Counted from the first letter of the stretch, positions 42,701-55,728 are shown. The stretch is 64,000 nt of DNA from Acanthaster planci (GCF_001949145.1 NW_019091467.1:349103-413102), one strand, 5' to 3'. The notes: a model not told the origin generated them from the letters alone. Program-made: numbers and translations.

Positions 42701-45700
42701 AATTTGACGATCGAATGCTGCCGGAGCACAAGCCTGGATGAGCAGATGTTGGACTGGGCCTTCGACCTCACCAAGAAAAACATGCAGACACTGTGAGTGT
42801 GTAGATTAAATTTTTTTCATTAAGTACCACAAACCCTCCTATGGTTTAACAGCACAGTTATATGTGAATGCCCACAGTGACTCTTGTGAATGTGGTTTCC
42901 ATATGGAACACAGATATGCACAGGTTCAATGTGTATGCAGTCGGTTGCCAGCACAAAAGGACACAGGGTCTTCTGTGCAGTCCTCTTCACTGCATTTGGT
43001 TTACTGCACAATTATGCACATGAAACAGCGAGGCACAGTTGTTGGACAGCACAAAAGTGCAATCTGATATTCCTGTGTAGGACAGTTGGTGCAGTGCACA
43101 ACATGACACAGCTGTGCTTCTTTGTGCAGTCACCAACTGACCCAGAGTGACTTCAGCATTTTGGTTTGGTTTGATACACATTTGTGAGTGGTGCACGCAG
43201 TTTTTTCCATCTCTTTTCAAGAGCTTGTCCCATGGATGGTTCTAAACTGTCATTTGGAAAAACTTCAAAACAGTTAAAATCAGGAAGTATTGAAGGCAAA
43301 GCTAAGGTGTAAACTGAAGTTCAACCGCTTGTTAATTCCTCCTTACCGATGAGTCTCATGTACAATTCCGCTCAGCCGCCCAACTCAGTTTTCCCAACCA
43401 TTTTGTCCCATTGTCACTCACACTTTGCCATTGGTTGCATTTCCTGTTGCTTTCACCAACTTACTTGTAATCAGCTCAAATCCTTCAAAACCCACCAGAA
43501 GATTCCGGATGATTTCCAAAGATTGAGGAAGGTGCAGCCACTATCATTTTTCCCAGCTAAAAGTCACCACTTCCACCAGGTGGCATCTGTTGCAGCCTAA
43601 TGCACACTGTGTGTCCAGTTACCGTTTGAAGGCTGTTCTAAATACAATTTCTTTTCTTGCCAGATCATGGGGTTATAGTTTAAGTTAAAAGCTCTCAGCC
43701 ACTTGCTGCCGGGTGGTTTGAAAAATGTTGTGCACATAATCAGGACATTTTCAAGATTTTCAGTTTTCAAAATTCTTCAAAAATTCATCATTTCAATTAA
43801 TGGACATTTACACCCACACGAATGACTGTCTGGTGGCTACTCTATCTGACAGATAAAATTTATTGACCCCCGAGCATTTTAACCAGGCTTGCAGCCTTGT
43901 AAAAAGAGCTCAGACTGTGCGGTGTTATATAACTTTCTTTTGTTCACAAAAATGGCTCAGTGCACTGCTGACCTCTTTTCAATAGGGGCCAGATTAGTGT
44001 GCAGCGGTGCTGTGTGGCTCATCGCTGGGGTGGTGGAGGGCTTTTGTCCCCGGTGGTAATCAGCTCGCTCTAAATGCTCCAAACTGTGGTATACTGTTTG
44101 AAAATAAGGCTGGATTATCTCCACTATCAGTGAAAAAATGTTGGTAATGCCCAGCAACCTGGTCTTTTGTTCCGAGTATGGTCTTTTGTTACAAGGCCCA
44201 GTTCCCTTTGTCCAATTTCGGAGACCCCGGCCACACGTTAAAGCATACGTGTCCGGTACCGGAAACCCCGGCGGCAAGTGGTTAATTGTTTTTCTTGTCA
44301 AATGCTTGGGATCATAGCCACAGTTTGTAAACAGCATTAGAACAGTAAGTAGCTGCAGAAATCTGCATTTAACTGAAAGTTTAGCAGCCACATGTATTAA
44401 AACTGCCTGCAGTAACCCTGCTGTATTACATCTCACCAGATTAAATGCCTTTGGTTTCCTGCACAGCTGAGGATGTTCCAGGATGCTGAAGATATCCTGC
44501 CAAAGTGCCCGAAGGGAATTGGCGTCCATCCTAAACTACTTGTTTCTTTTCTCCCGTAGATACGAAACAAGCAGCTGTGGCTGGAGACCGCGGGAGAAGA
44601 GGGAAGAGTTGACGGACGACCGGGCGTGGTACCTCATTGCCAGGGAAACAGATGGCACTCCTGTTGGGCTGATCCACTTTCGCTTCGACATGGATTTTGA
44701 TGACGAGGTCTTGTATTGGTAAGTGATAATAATGTCAATGTAAGGTGCTCAGTGTCTCACAGTATCTGTCATTCAGAGGCGCCAGTATATTATCATTATC
44801 CCTGGACATTGGGCTCACAACATCTTAACATTCCTGAAATCATTTTAGTTCCCAGGGGTGTATCCTGGCCTGATGCTGCCACATCAGGTGCAAACAACTG
44901 ACCATAATAACCATATCTACCCTCACAGGGACCCATGTACTCCTATTACAGACAGGCGAGAGATTTAACTCTCTAACGTTGCCCAGTTCTTGGTAGGAGA
45001 TGAAGTGTTGGAATTCACACCTAGTTATGAAAATCTTAGGGCGAGTTTGAGAGCAAACGTCTTTCGACCACAAGTTGCTTTTCTTCTTTACCAACACACA
45101 AGCAAAATACAGTACCACTGAAATGCCCTGGTTGAACCATTTTGCCAAAATCCCATCGTCATTCTGATTTTTTCCATTTGTTGCATCTCTCACTGTCCTT
45201 TTGCCCTGTCCCATAAAAGGTTTGTGTGGTGATCATTTTGGGGAATTTTCTCAAAGACTAACATTGATTCAGGTTTTTAGGAATTTGCAAGTTAGAAGTT
45301 AACGACTCAATTTTGTTGATCAAGCATTTGTGACGGCTACTGTTTTTTCCCCTGCAGTTACGAGATCCAGTTGGTTGAAGAAGTCAGACGGAAAGGTCTG
45401 GGAAAATTCCTCATGCAGATCCTGTCTCTTCTAGCTTACAAGTGAGTTGCCCTCTTCAGGAATTTATTGACATTTGGAAATAGCCATACGTTGCCCTGTA
45501 AAGATGAGCCAGAAAAAGGACTCAGAAAAGAGGCTTTTAAAGTTAAAACGTTGGTTTCCCAAGGGGGTGGAACTTGATTTTATACATCAAGAAATTCCTG
45601 ATTCTGATTCGTGGTGGCAGAGTGCCTGAATATCCTGGTTATTTTGTGATTTTTTAAGGAGATGAGAATTCATACTGCACGTTAAGCTTAACGTCACCAA

Positions 45701-47451
45701 GTGTACTTGTCTGACAGCCCCCAGTGGAATTCAGGAATCTAATTTTGGCTCATAGCTGATAACTTTTTGCTGATAGCCAACAGCAACACGGCATACTCTC
45801 TAATATGAAGTTTCATCTATGACCTGTACAGAACACACATGAAGAAAGTTGTGCTTACAGTGTTCAAGAGGAATGTCACTGCATGCGATTTTTTCAGGGA
45901 TATCCTCAAGTAAGTATGGACCAGTGTGCAGCCACTAAGAAATTTGCTAGCGGCTGCAGAAACTTCATATAGAAACGTGCGTTAATCCGAGCTGCAGCCA
46001 ATTGATTTGGACTCAGCCTTTTGAGTCTATTTCTTTTGCCAGGTGCTGCACCACCTTCTAACAGGAAGCCTTTTAATAAAAAGATACTGAGTCTGCCAAA
46101 CTCAAAAATATAATTGAATGACCAACACAGTTACTAAGAGTAATCAAGTAACAAAGTGATCCTCACAGCCTAAGTGCTTGAAACTGAGCAGATGTAGAAT
46201 TCTCTCCAAGTTCCGTGAATTGTTTGTAATGACTGAATATCGGGGGGGCCGTGGCCAGAAAAGAAGTATAGAAGAACCACTTCATCTGTGCCAAGAGGAA
46301 ATGCAAATGGTCTTCAAACTATATGCTCTGTGGCACGGCTAATCAATTGAATACTAACAGCAAGAAGATTGAGCACATCCAATCTTCTTGATAAATTCCC
46401 ATGGTGGAATTGAATCAGTTTGGTAATTACATATTAACTCTTGTCAAATATTAGGGGGGCCTCGAGAGTTTTGAATCTGTGGCAATGGGGAATGCATCCA
46501 AATCCTGTAATTCCAAACGTCATTAGAGAAACTATTAATGCACTACTGGCTTTAGCTGGGTTGGAACCCTCTGGAAAAGGAAGAGCCCAAACACTTTCTA
46601 CGAACTGCTGACTTGAAAATATTGTGGCCAATATTTAAGATATGAGAAGAATTTAATTGCCTCTTTAAGCTTTTGCTTTCAAAATGAAGTTGAATCTTTC
46701 ATTTTTTATTTAATCAATTAACCGTGAAGGCAAATGTCACAGTCATTTTTAATAATTTTGGTTGGATAAAGAAAATTGGATAAGGTAAGGTTCCAACTTA
46801 ACAGATTGTCAAAAGAAAACATTCAAACTATATTTGTGGCTGTGTACATGTAGGTAAAAGCTGTGCCCATCCATTTGACACAGCTTGTCCATATAACGCC
46901 TTTGAGCCGTTTCTTGGCAATTGTGCTGGAAATAATGAGCTGGCAGATGTTTTCCCTATCATTTCATCATGCATTATTCATGCAAATGAGCGGAGTCTTT
47001 GTGGGTGCATATAAATTGACAGAAATGGAAGGAAAATAAGCCGGGATGATTATGTTTGCACTGTGAGCAGATAAAGATGGAAAAATGTTTGCTGAAATTA
47101 CTTCGGAATAAAGCATCACCAGAAAGACAAAATGCCGAAACTGGAGAAAACACATGTTGAAGTAATCCATATTCAAAGCTGCATTATTTGCTCTTTCTGT
47201 CTTCTCATATTTGGACTTGTGCGTGCTTTGGGAATTATATTTTAAGCCTGTTTTTCTGGATAAGAAGCTTAATTTCTTTGCCTTGGTTGTAATATCGCAG
47301 ATTTGAGATTGACGAGACCTCGCCGAGTGTCTTTGATCCCATGTGCCCAGACGAGTACGATTATGAGATCCTGAGCAAGGCTGTGCCCCAAAAGAAGGCA
47401 GCCAAACCAGTGCCAGCCTGCAGAGAGAATGGTAACCAAGCTGTGCACTAA
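39779..47451 (+). CDS. NAA40: N-alpha-acetyltransferase 40 (NatD), 8 exons, complete
   Basis: NatD is a GNAT-fold enzyme that moves acetyl from acetyl-CoA to the N-terminal Ser of histones H4 and H2A. Eight exons (39779-39784, 41411-41455, 42168-42271, 42697-42792, 44560-44718, 45358-45441, 45832-45909, 47301-47451) join in frame to 723 nt, 240 aa, versus 237 in human. Seen: basic N-terminus [17 protein letters not shown], a helical segment to FKKYNRNG (45-52), [32 protein letters not shown] with Trp107, the active-site block VLYCYE (Tyr136, Tyr138, Glu139), the acetyl-CoA loop RRKGLG (147-152), [11 protein letters not shown], and FEIDETSPS. The C-terminus is not the Cys/His-rich tail of vertebrates. 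Exon 1 codes for Met-Gly only. It is convergent with Numb downstream. Confidence 0.96.
41411..41455 (+). CDS. NAA40: NAA40 exon 2 (aa 3-17)
   Basis: Acceptor TTGTTTTTAG, donor GTAAAC, phase 0 on both sides. Encodes [15 protein letters not shown], a highly basic stretch resembling a nuclear localisation signal. Confidence 0.9.
41818..41985. repeat. degenerate minisatellite in NAA40 intron 2
   Basis: Iterations of a roughly 20-24 nt unit with the core CAGGTCCTCACAAG or AAGTCCTCACAAG recur through this stretch with heavy divergence. It lies within 200 nt of the exon 3 acceptor. Confidence 0.6.
42168..42271 (+). CDS. NAA40: NAA40 exon 3 (aa 18-52)
   Basis: Acceptor TTGATGCAG, donor GTGAGG, phase 0 in and 2 out. 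Encodes [20 protein letters not shown] then YNRN. Confidence 0.95.
42697..42792 (+). CDS. NAA40: NAA40 exon 4 (aa 52-84)
   Basis: Acceptor CCAATTTAG, donor GTGAGT, phase 2 in and 2 out. Encodes [18 protein letters not shown] and [13 protein letters not shown]. Confidence 0.96.
43081..43138. repeat. imperfect hairpin in NAA40 intron 4
   Basis: CAGTTGGTG...TGCACAA pairs with TTGTGCA...CACCAACTG (9 bp plus 7 bp with a small internal loop). The surrounding 300 nt is enriched in CACAG/TGTGCAG words, so the hairpin may be by-product of low complexity. Confidence 0.5.
43696..44285. mobile_element. piggyBac-like non-autonomous element in NAA40 intron 4
   Basis: The left end CCACTTGCTGCCGGGTGGTTT (about 43699) is matched in inverted orientation by the right end, which reads TTAACCACTTGCCGCCGGGG on the other strand. 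TTAA is intact on the right (44282-44285) and degenerate (TCAG) on the left. A TTAA target and CCnnTTG start are hallmarks of piggyBac-type elements. No transposase frame. Confidence 0.65.
44560..44718 (+). CDS. NAA40: NAA40 exon 5 (aa 84-137)
   Basis: Acceptor CTCCCGTAG, donor GTAAGT, phase 2 in and 2 out. Encodes [27 protein letters not shown] and [15 protein letters not shown]. Confidence 0.97.
44776..44945 (-). repeat. SINE-like dispersed repeat, copy 2
   Basis: Shares blocks with the copy at 7463-7742 (CATTATCCCT, CATTGGGCTCACAAC, ACATTCCTGAA, CTGATGCTGCCA, TCTACCCTCAC). The ATT tail is missing at this copy. It sits in NAA40 intron 5. Confidence 0.75.
45358..45441 (+). CDS. NAA40: NAA40 exon 6 (aa 137-165)
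   Basis: Acceptor CCCTGCAG, donor GTGAGT. Encodes [20 protein letters not shown] then ILSLLAY; RRKGLG is the acetyl-CoA pyrophosphate loop. Confidence 0.98.
45832..45909 (+). CDS. NAA40: NAA40 exon 7 (aa 165-191)
   Basis: Acceptor CTGTACAG, donor GTAAGT. Encodes [20 protein letters not shown] then FRDIL, matching the late GNAT strand-helix unit. Confidence 0.96.
47301..47451 (+). CDS. NAA40: NAA40 exon 8 (aa 191-240, stop)
   Basis: Acceptor ATATCGCAG. Encodes [20 protein letters not shown] then [12 protein letters not shown], ends at TAA 47449-47451. The tail after YEILS is not conserved with vertebrates. Confidence 0.95.
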
Positions 47452-48571
47452 AAAAAAGAAAAGATGGACTTTCCGGGTACAGGGTAGATTCAATCCCTGA
47501 ATTTTTACTGCAAGGTTGTCCACCAAGAACTCCACATTACAGAATCCATCTCCCGTCTTGACCACCTGTTGCCAGGAGCAACAACATCTTGTTGTATCCA
47601 GTGCGGTGCGTCATTTAATCTTCATCGAGGAAATGATTGGCGGGAGTTACCATGGAAACCCCTATCTTGTCCTTCACGGCCCTTGGACAAATCAGTTTGC
47701 CAGTTTTATTTACATGCAAGATTAAATTGCCTTTTTTTGCAGAAGTAAAAAGATACCGCAACCCCTCAAACTGAAATTTAAGACCGACTGATTGGGGCAC
47801 TTTTTTCTCTCTTTTTTAGGAATTTGTTTTCCTATCAGCATTGTAGTCAAGTCCATCACACTATGAATATCTAACAACAGAAGCACGGTGCCATCACAAT
47901 GGACGCTCATTGTTAGTGTACTATTTCTTGTCTTAGATGATTGTAGTGGCACAAGTCGGCAAAAGTCCCACATGCTTTTTGTTGTCGTTCTTTCCCCTCG
48001 ACTTGTGTGAAGAGAGCATAAATCTTCCTTTGTGGTCACGTCACGTTTATTTGTAAAGTATACTTTGGTAGATGGTTGTTTTCGTGGGCATGAATTCAAC
48101 ACGTAAATTGTGCCATGTTTTTGCACACACTGTTTTAATTTCAAGAGGAGGTTTTCACCATAGCAAGTCTTGTGTTTACTGAGCCCATTGTCGGGCAAAT
48201 TTCCAGGGGGTCAGGGGAGCAGAATTATTTCAGGGGGCAAATATTTTGAAATTTTTTGGTGCAAACTTTTATGGCCTTCATGAGCGGTGTTTAGGTTTTT
48301 ACACATATTTTTGAAGGACGAGAAATGAAATATTTTTTATTTTGCCCTTTTTTGGGGCTGGGCCCATTGCTCCCCTCGCCCCGGATCTGCCAGTATACAC
48401 TGTTGTTGTGATTGATCTCTTGAAACAAATTATATCAAAAATTATATAAGGTTTGGTTTCTATGAGAACTTTGGTTGTGGAAGATTAACACAGGGGGGGG
48501 GGAATTATTCCTCCGCATATTGGCCAGGGGTAGGATGAACCATACACCTGTTGGATCATTCCCAGGCTCTC
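47452..48571. other. NAA40 3' UTR and flank
   Basis: Holds the start of the NAA40 3' UTR. An ATTAAA at 47721-47726 and an AATAAA further on (49163-49168) are candidate poly(A) signals. No other exon is supported. The segment around 48200-48395 (GGGGCTGGGCCCATTGCTCC, GGATCTGCCAG) resembles a repeat related to 26440-26570. Confidence 0.5.
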
Positions 48572-48952
48572 TAAACCCCTTGATGCCGGGACTTTTTTCT
48601 GAAAGCCGACACCGAGAATTCCAGCCTCGCTTAGCCACGAAGGCCACCNNNNNNNNNNNNNNNNNNNNNNNNNNNNNNNNNNNNNNNNNNNNNNNNNNNN
48701 NNNNNNNNNNNNNNNNNNNNTCTTTTCATAGTGGGGACTATTGTGAAGCTGGTGATTATGAAGCAAATTGGGCCTTTTCATTTCTTGGCAACACACAAAG
48801 GCCAATCACCATATAAACAAGAGCCAGGATCTGCCTTCTTTCACCGTGTTCGCTCGAGCGTGGGCCGAAAATAATAGCTAAAAATAATAAGCGGGCTGAG
48901 GGATCTCAATTTTTACGGCGGCTCTTACCGCTTCCCGGTGAGAAGAGGTTAA
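48572..48952. mobile_element. piggyBac-like non-autonomous element with internal gap
   Basis: The left end TAAACCCCTTGATGCCGGGA and the inverted right end TTAACCTCTTCTCACCGGGA match at about 15 of 20 positions. TTAA is intact on the right (48949-48952) and TAAA on the left. The ends resemble those of the element at 43696-44285. An assembly gap of 72 Ns (48649-48720) lies inside it, so its full sequence is unknown. Confidence 0.55.
48649..48720. other. assembly gap (72 N)
   Basis: Short N run inside the repeat element at 48572-48952. Confidence 0.98.
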
Positions 48953-49755
48953 TACTGCTGTAAGGAACACAAAACTGTGGTCAGCGTGACCAGAAGTGAA
49001 AGTACATGCAGATACAAACACAGGTCTCGAAAATATTAAGGTTCATTCTGAGAATTTGTGCATTTTCAAGCTAAATCTATGGAGGACACTGAGCATGTGC
49101 TCTTCTGATGTGATTTAGATGTAGATGTTAATATCACCGTTGACGCCTTACTGTACATACTGAATAAACATTTTCTGAAAGAAATTTCTGGATTCGTTGA
49201 ACTTTCTTGAGAATTTCAGTTGCCTTTCAAGCTCGATAAAAAAAAATTCAAACTTGTCTCGTTTTTAGATCTTCGGACAGTACTGAACATACAGTGCTTT
49301 AATACATTACGTTGGCAAAGGCCAAACCAAGCATTCAGATCTTACTGTTTCATGGCTGTCTTTTTTTTTGTACGCCAAAAAGAACTGCACTTGTCCCACA
49401 TAATTCATCAATTTACAATTTCCAATCTTGAAACATGTCGCGGAGTAAAAATTGCTTCCAGATTTAAGATGCTAAAGACTGCACATAATGAAGATGGGAA
49501 TCTAGACACTTAAAAGCCAGGAGATGAATCAGATTTCAGCCATTCGGATTGTGGCAGCAGGGGCAGGTGCACAGGCCACACCGAGATGGGGATCCGGTTG
49601 ACAAACGAGACTAGATAATTTTTAAAGCAGCAGTGAGGGCACCAAGTATTGCCTCTGTAGTGAGTGTCCATTTAAACACTTCAAAGCAGTAGTGGTTGGA
49701 GGGGAGGGGGGATTACTCCAGCCTTCCTTTAAACTTTGTGCAGTGTGCAATCCTG

Positions 49756-50081
49756 TTTTGTGAGGTAAATTTCAATAAAACCTGGTACACTCAGCTCTTT
49801 AAATTAATGTTAACGTAATTTTGAATTCTACAGACTAACATCTTGTGATTCTGGGCAACTTTTCTTAAGTTACATAAGAGATGCCTTGCCTCAATACACA
49901 TTTTCTTCAATGGATAAGCAGGAACCAGTCTATTCCAGAGATGGTGGTTGCTATGCAAAAGCTTGCCCCGAATCACAAGGTGTAGCAACAGTGTCTTTAG
50001 TCTGGAGAATTCAACTTTAATGTTTATATGCAATCAGATAATTCAGTGTACCAGATTCTGTTCAGTTTAACTTGCAAAAGG
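49756..50081. mobile_element. MITE with about 37-bp terminal inverted repeats, copy A
   Basis: The left end TTTTGTGAGGTAAATTTCAA and the inverted right end TTTTGCAAGTTAAACTGAAC pair through to TGGTACACT. Same family and orientation as 38790-39107, roughly 70 % alike. No coding capacity. Confidence 0.8.
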
Positions 50082-51713
50082 CTTTAATACTGATGGCCAG
50101 AACCGAAACACCATTCTGATCACACGCATGTCATCGCAGACTGGACAATTGCATAATAGTTAGGGGAAAAAATACATGCTTTCTGTTTTCCCTACAAATA
50201 AAAGGGTTGCACAAAATTGAAACATCCTATCAAGTTTTTGTTACCACAGAAGTTTTTATTCATTCTCAAAGCTCCATCACGGTCAGATTTGTATCCAAAA
50301 AAGGGGACACAGGATTATTTATGCGAAGGGATTCCACTGTCACCATTCATTTCTGGCTTTTCGTATGGCTAACTTTGGGGTCACTGCTGGTTGCAACCAA
50401 CCAGTTGAAAACAATAGTATTTAAAAGCTAGTGTATTAGATGATAAAACAGTAAAAAATAATCAGCAACTGGTACAGTGACGTGTCAGTCTCATCCATGA
50501 TGACTGTAATTTTTAACTGAATTTTAAAATCTATTAAAAATATCTTCAATGAATCTTCCATTTTTTAATGTCTTGCGCTAAATTTGCGCTCTTAACCCAC
50601 CACCAGTTTGACCATTACTTATTTTCTTCCTCAGAAGGTAATGTTACAACTTTCAAAAATCAAATTTTCAGTCACTGAGAATGTTCATTCACACTACACT
50701 GACAAAAAAGCCCAAAATACAAATTAAAAAAAAATTGTAACTGTGTTGTTAAAAGATAATTCAAGTAGTACATTTTGCACGTGGCTTTTCTGTGTTACTG
50801 GAACAGATATGTGCAAGCTACTGAATCAACAGTAGTTTTGGCTAGTTTCCAGCGCAGGAAACTCTGGGAGACAGTGCACCAGGAATGTGTGTGAACATGC
50901 TCGGGTTTTTGTGCTCAAAGTCAACAGGAATGAGAAAGTGGCACTCAAGCTAGTGCTACACTTAGCCGATCAGACAACTGCAAAAGTAAAATGGACGTAT
51001 CTGTTAAAGCTGTGAATCTTAAAAAGCTATTCAAGATTTAAAAAAAAAAAAGGAACTTTATGTGTTATCTGGTATGTACATCAAAGTTAATCTAACATGT
51101 ACATTTGTTTATGAACAGCTATCAAAAGTTCTCCAGTCACTACTAAGTACAATATTCTATAGGCAGCAATGGTGATCAGACACAAGTTAGCTAATTCCCA
51201 CATCATTAACATCAAAGGTAGTACCGTTTTCTATACAATATATAATAAACACACGATAATCCAGTACATACAGTTTAAACAAGTACTTTTACATAGTCAC
51301 ATTTATTTAAAAAAAAGTACAGGGACTATAGACCTAAGATTTTTGTAATTAAAACATCTTGTCAAAATATCATTTGTACAAATTTTTTTCCCTTTTAAAG
51401 TGAAATCATAAGATTATATTGAAATCGAACAAGACTGAAGAGTGAGGGGAGATGCGAGATACTAGAGGCAGAAGTGGACAGGAGGGTGGGTGGAGCTAAA
51501 TCTGATTGAAGGAGGGACAAAGTCCATAACCTACACAAAGATTTGTGTATAAATAGCGGATGATGCTGTTATCGGACCTAAAAACTTACCTCTTGGTGCA
51601 TTAATGCAGAGATGTGATGGATTAGTGAGAAATTCGACAGCCTGCTTACTACATGTACATTCAGTATGTTTTAGAAGTTGACTCAAGATCTCTTGATGGC
51701 TTCGAACCTCATA

Positions 51714-51857
51714 GAGTACCGAAGTGTGACGTCACTGTGAACCAGAAAGTGCAGTGCAAATGATTGTAGTACGCACGCGTGTTGGTTCACGCACTGGTTC
51801 TCGAGCTAGTGCCTTTTACACACTAATTGTGCACGTGACGTATTCACTTCGGTACTC
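51714..51857. mobile_element. 144-bp MITE, copy 2 (TA target site)
   Basis: GAGTACCGAAGTG ... CACTTCGGTACTC with TA on both sides (51712-51713, 51858-51859), same 144-bp length as the copy at 9362-9505 and about 91 % identical. The CRE palindrome TGACGTCA is kept. Confidence 0.92.
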
Positions 51858-54800
51858 TATTATGTTTCAATTATGGTTTTGTATAATGATGAGCTTCAGC
51901 CCCACCTACCTTTCCTGCTATTGATAGATTTTTTTAGTGCACATTCTGATGAAAATTCAATGGACCACATTGTCTTTTGAACCCTCCCCTCTATATAAAC
52001 CCTTCCTAATTAGTGTCTCAACATTAGGACTTTTGTCCTTTCAACACCACCTCTTCAACTATCTCACAAAAAATACTTCAAGATAAATATATAGATTTTT
52101 TTAGAAAATAAAAACGGAAGGAAAACAACTGATTTCTGTAGTTCCTGGTAATATCAACTAGGTACAAATCCTAATATCACACATACCAATAAAACATCTG
52201 ATACGACTTAAGTCATTTTACAAATTTCTACTTTAAACCAAATGTATGAAATTTCCCACATTTAATATTTAGGATAACTCTGCAGAACAATTTCCATTCT
52301 GGTTGTCCGTACTCAGAATGTCTTTTCTTGCCGAGATAAAAAATCACATTGGGACAATGCCTCCCTGCTAAAAATAGCATCTTTCCAGCCTTGTTGTATG
52401 TTGCCAATCGTTCCCAACCCCGGACGGACGTGCTTGCACAATCTCCACCGGGCTAATTAAGTTCTGAAAGGGTCCCCTGGGGTATTACAGTGACTGATAG
52501 ATGTTAGACAGTGACCCTGTCTATCAAAGAAGTGAATGGACCATCTACAAAAGTGAACCAAGCAGCAAAACGACCTTGCAACCAAACGGACATTGCTAGT
52601 GTAACGACAACTCATTACAAAAGTTCGTCCACAGCTCCCCCCCCCCAGTCTTGGCACAGCTGTTCTTTAATCCTCCATTTCAACACAAACCTTCAGACCT
52701 TTCCACATGTGCCAATTGGCAAACGTAGGGGTTCGCTTCAACCTGCAGGGTTGCCATCTTTCTCTATGACTTGCGGCATGAGATCAATACTGGAGACTTT
52801 TCCCAGATCTCGGCTCTGGATCAATCTTGGGGCTTTAGGCATTTCTGCTGTCTGCTTTCATCAACATGAACACCCAGTGTGTGTGGTGAGAGGTCAAGCT
52901 TTTGAAAAAAAATGCTCATTTGATTCCCAAACTAGGTGTTTGGAACTGGTTGCAGAACTCAAGGTAAAGCCGTAGACGGAGGAAAAATGAGACTTGGCAA
53001 TAGACCCCAGACTCTTAATGGACAAGGGCACAGGCCGATCCGTGATCACAATTCCAAAACATTCACGGAAGCGGTACATGTACCTCGCTTCTTGTGCGTG
53101 CTGCGCATAATTCTCAATTCAAGGCACACACGCACATGAATTACACTGTAAGTGAATTATTGATCGAAGAACCTTGAACCGTGTAGGAAGAACCATTTCT
53201 AGCTTGGTACTGTAAATGCCATCATTAATCTCAGTGCTGAGGGATATTTACCGCTCAGTTGATTAGTGCCGACACCATGAAACTGTTCACAACATCAATC
53301 CTTGTGCTGAAATAGACACCATGCAAAGTTATGTGCTGCCTCCATTATTAAAGATCTGAACCAAATTCTAAACAGATGCAGAGTATGACGGAAACTTCAT
53401 CTTTTTAAAAAAGTTTGCCTTTTGATGATGTAATTTCGTATGTCCTAAGCAACATGTGGAAGCTTGGGTGAAAAAAAAACAAGTTGTACATCTCAAAGCA
53501 TTTGCAGGGAAATCTGGAATTGAAAGTACATGTATGTTCAACCTTTTAAAAATGGGACTATGGCTTAAACGTCACGTGTGAACCGACCTTAACATAACAT
53601 GATCACACTTAAAGACCCCTGCTGACGCAATCTGCACGCATGACTTGCCGACATGGCGACCGACCACAGACAAGAGGCAGGCTTATAACAAGCCAGTCCC
53701 CTCTGGAGTAACGTGTGCCAATCCCGGGTGGCTCTTGCTGCAATTGGAAGACCTGGTGGAGCGTGCACCTTTGGCTTGCTAATGCGGATGGGATTAAACA
53801 CTGCAGAATCAAACACTCTTGTGGATGAAGATGCTTCACAAGCTTCAGAAAGAATTTGGGTGAACAAGCATAGCTGAGATTTTAAAAACTAATCAAGAAA
53901 TAAAAACTGGAATAAATAGTGCAGAAATTGGAGAGAATTTACACTTATATCAATATGTCTGTGCTCTGCTAACAAATCTCCATTCCATGGACTCTTACTG
54001 GTTATTGGAAGAAATTCTTTTTTTCAACTGAAAAGGCACTCACTAGTACCATCAGTACTAGCACTAGTACTTCATTTGGTTGTCCAAAAATATTACTATC
54101 CTCATGCGCTGTGCGCAAATTTCAATGTACATGTACATTAGTACTGTAAGAATTAGGATTAGGAAACTCCAACTTTGGATATTTTAACTTTAATTTATCC
54201 CGGCTTGATAATTTTTGCAGATGCAATGTCTCACTGGAAAACTTGTGCATGATCCGGTGCTAAAAGGTAGCACAAATTTTCGGTTTCAAATTTTTTTTCA
54301 GGGTATCGAATCTTCTAAAGCACAGACATATGAACTTGTCAACATAATTTCGTCAAACTTTCTGGACTACAGGATATTTCTACTTTCATTTAAAATCACT
54401 CAAAATTTCCACCCCCACCAAAAAAAACAAAAAATTAAAATATTAAAAATATAAATAAAAATGTAACTGACAGTTACCGTAATAATGTGAAGTACTGACA
54501 GAAATGGAGAGTACAGGTACTTGTAGTCTCAGTAGTCTTGTTTCTTTCCAAACAGTTATATTATGGGATAGCAAATAATATAGACCCCTTCCCACACCAC
54601 CCCATCATGACGCTGTTACTGTGACATGTGACAAACACAGTGATAGGGATTTGTGCAAAGTCAGTCCCAAATACTGGTATTCTGTACAAAGGTAAAACAC
54701 GGGATTGACCCAATGAAAGTACTCTGCTCTCGGGAATCGGAGAATTGCGACTGAATTGTCTCCCTGTAAACCAGCTTGAGTCTTTTAAACAGATGACAAG

Positions 54801-55335
54801 ATTTCTCCGAGTAGATGATGCCGACCAAGCAAAATTGGCCATTGGAGTCATACCTTATTTAACTACTCATTTAAAATCCTTGTTCTGTGAGTAGGTTACA
54901 AATACTTCCATTAAAATAATTAACAAGATTCATTCTCCTGAAAACTTTTTTTTTGGTTTCAATGTATAAATTCTAAAATATACCCTTTGGTATTTACAAA
55001 TCACGGTTTACATATCTGACCAGGCTGTGAAGATAACAATACGTTGGAACAGGCAATCTCGGCTGAAATTGAAGATCTGCTGATTACAGACGGTTGTTGA
55101 GCTAAAACCAGGTTACCAGCCAAATATCACGAAATGCTACGCTCTCACTGAGGCAGGTTACCACCTAAGGCTGCATCTGAATGACTTAGCCGCTGCCAGT
55201 GTAAACGTGTGTGTCTACGGGAAGTGGCTGCGGCCATTACCTGGCGGCTTCCATACCGGTAGGCTTGTGTGTCATTTCTAGCCGCAGCAATAAATTTCAG
55301 AGTCTGCCTAATCTTTCATGGTTGAATGACCTTGT

Positions 55336-55728
55336 TTAACCCTCAAAGAACCCCATCAACAGTTTCTCCAGTATCATCATAGTCCATTTTTTTTCACATG
55401 CCAAGGCTTCAGGAGTTTTTTCAGGAGTTATTTTGACACCAATTTTGTGAGAATTGGACATGCATTTCTCACGCAATGCACACTTTTCCAAAATGGGCCT
55501 GCCAGAATACATACTCTTTCCACTGGCTGCTCGATGTCAGACAGGTCAATCCATTTAAGGTCATGATTTCAAATGACCGTACCATCCAAACTCTGCACTG
55601 AAACTCCACACTTGTAATGATAATGAGCGTCTTTACACGCGTCCTAAGTTTCACAATGATCAGGCTGTTGTTGAGGGGTCCCCCCAGCTGCGAAATGGTC
55701 CAAAATAACCTGACTCTTTGAGAGTTAA
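55336..55728. mobile_element. TTAA-bounded MITE (piggyBac-like)
   Basis: The left end TTAACCCTCAAAGA and the right end TCTTTGAGAGTTAA are inverted copies with one mismatch in 14, and both outer edges are TTAA (55336-55339, 55725-55728). The interior has no transposase. It lies about 0.7-1.1 kb downstream of the Numb stop, so it may be inside the Numb 3' UTR. Confidence 0.65.
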
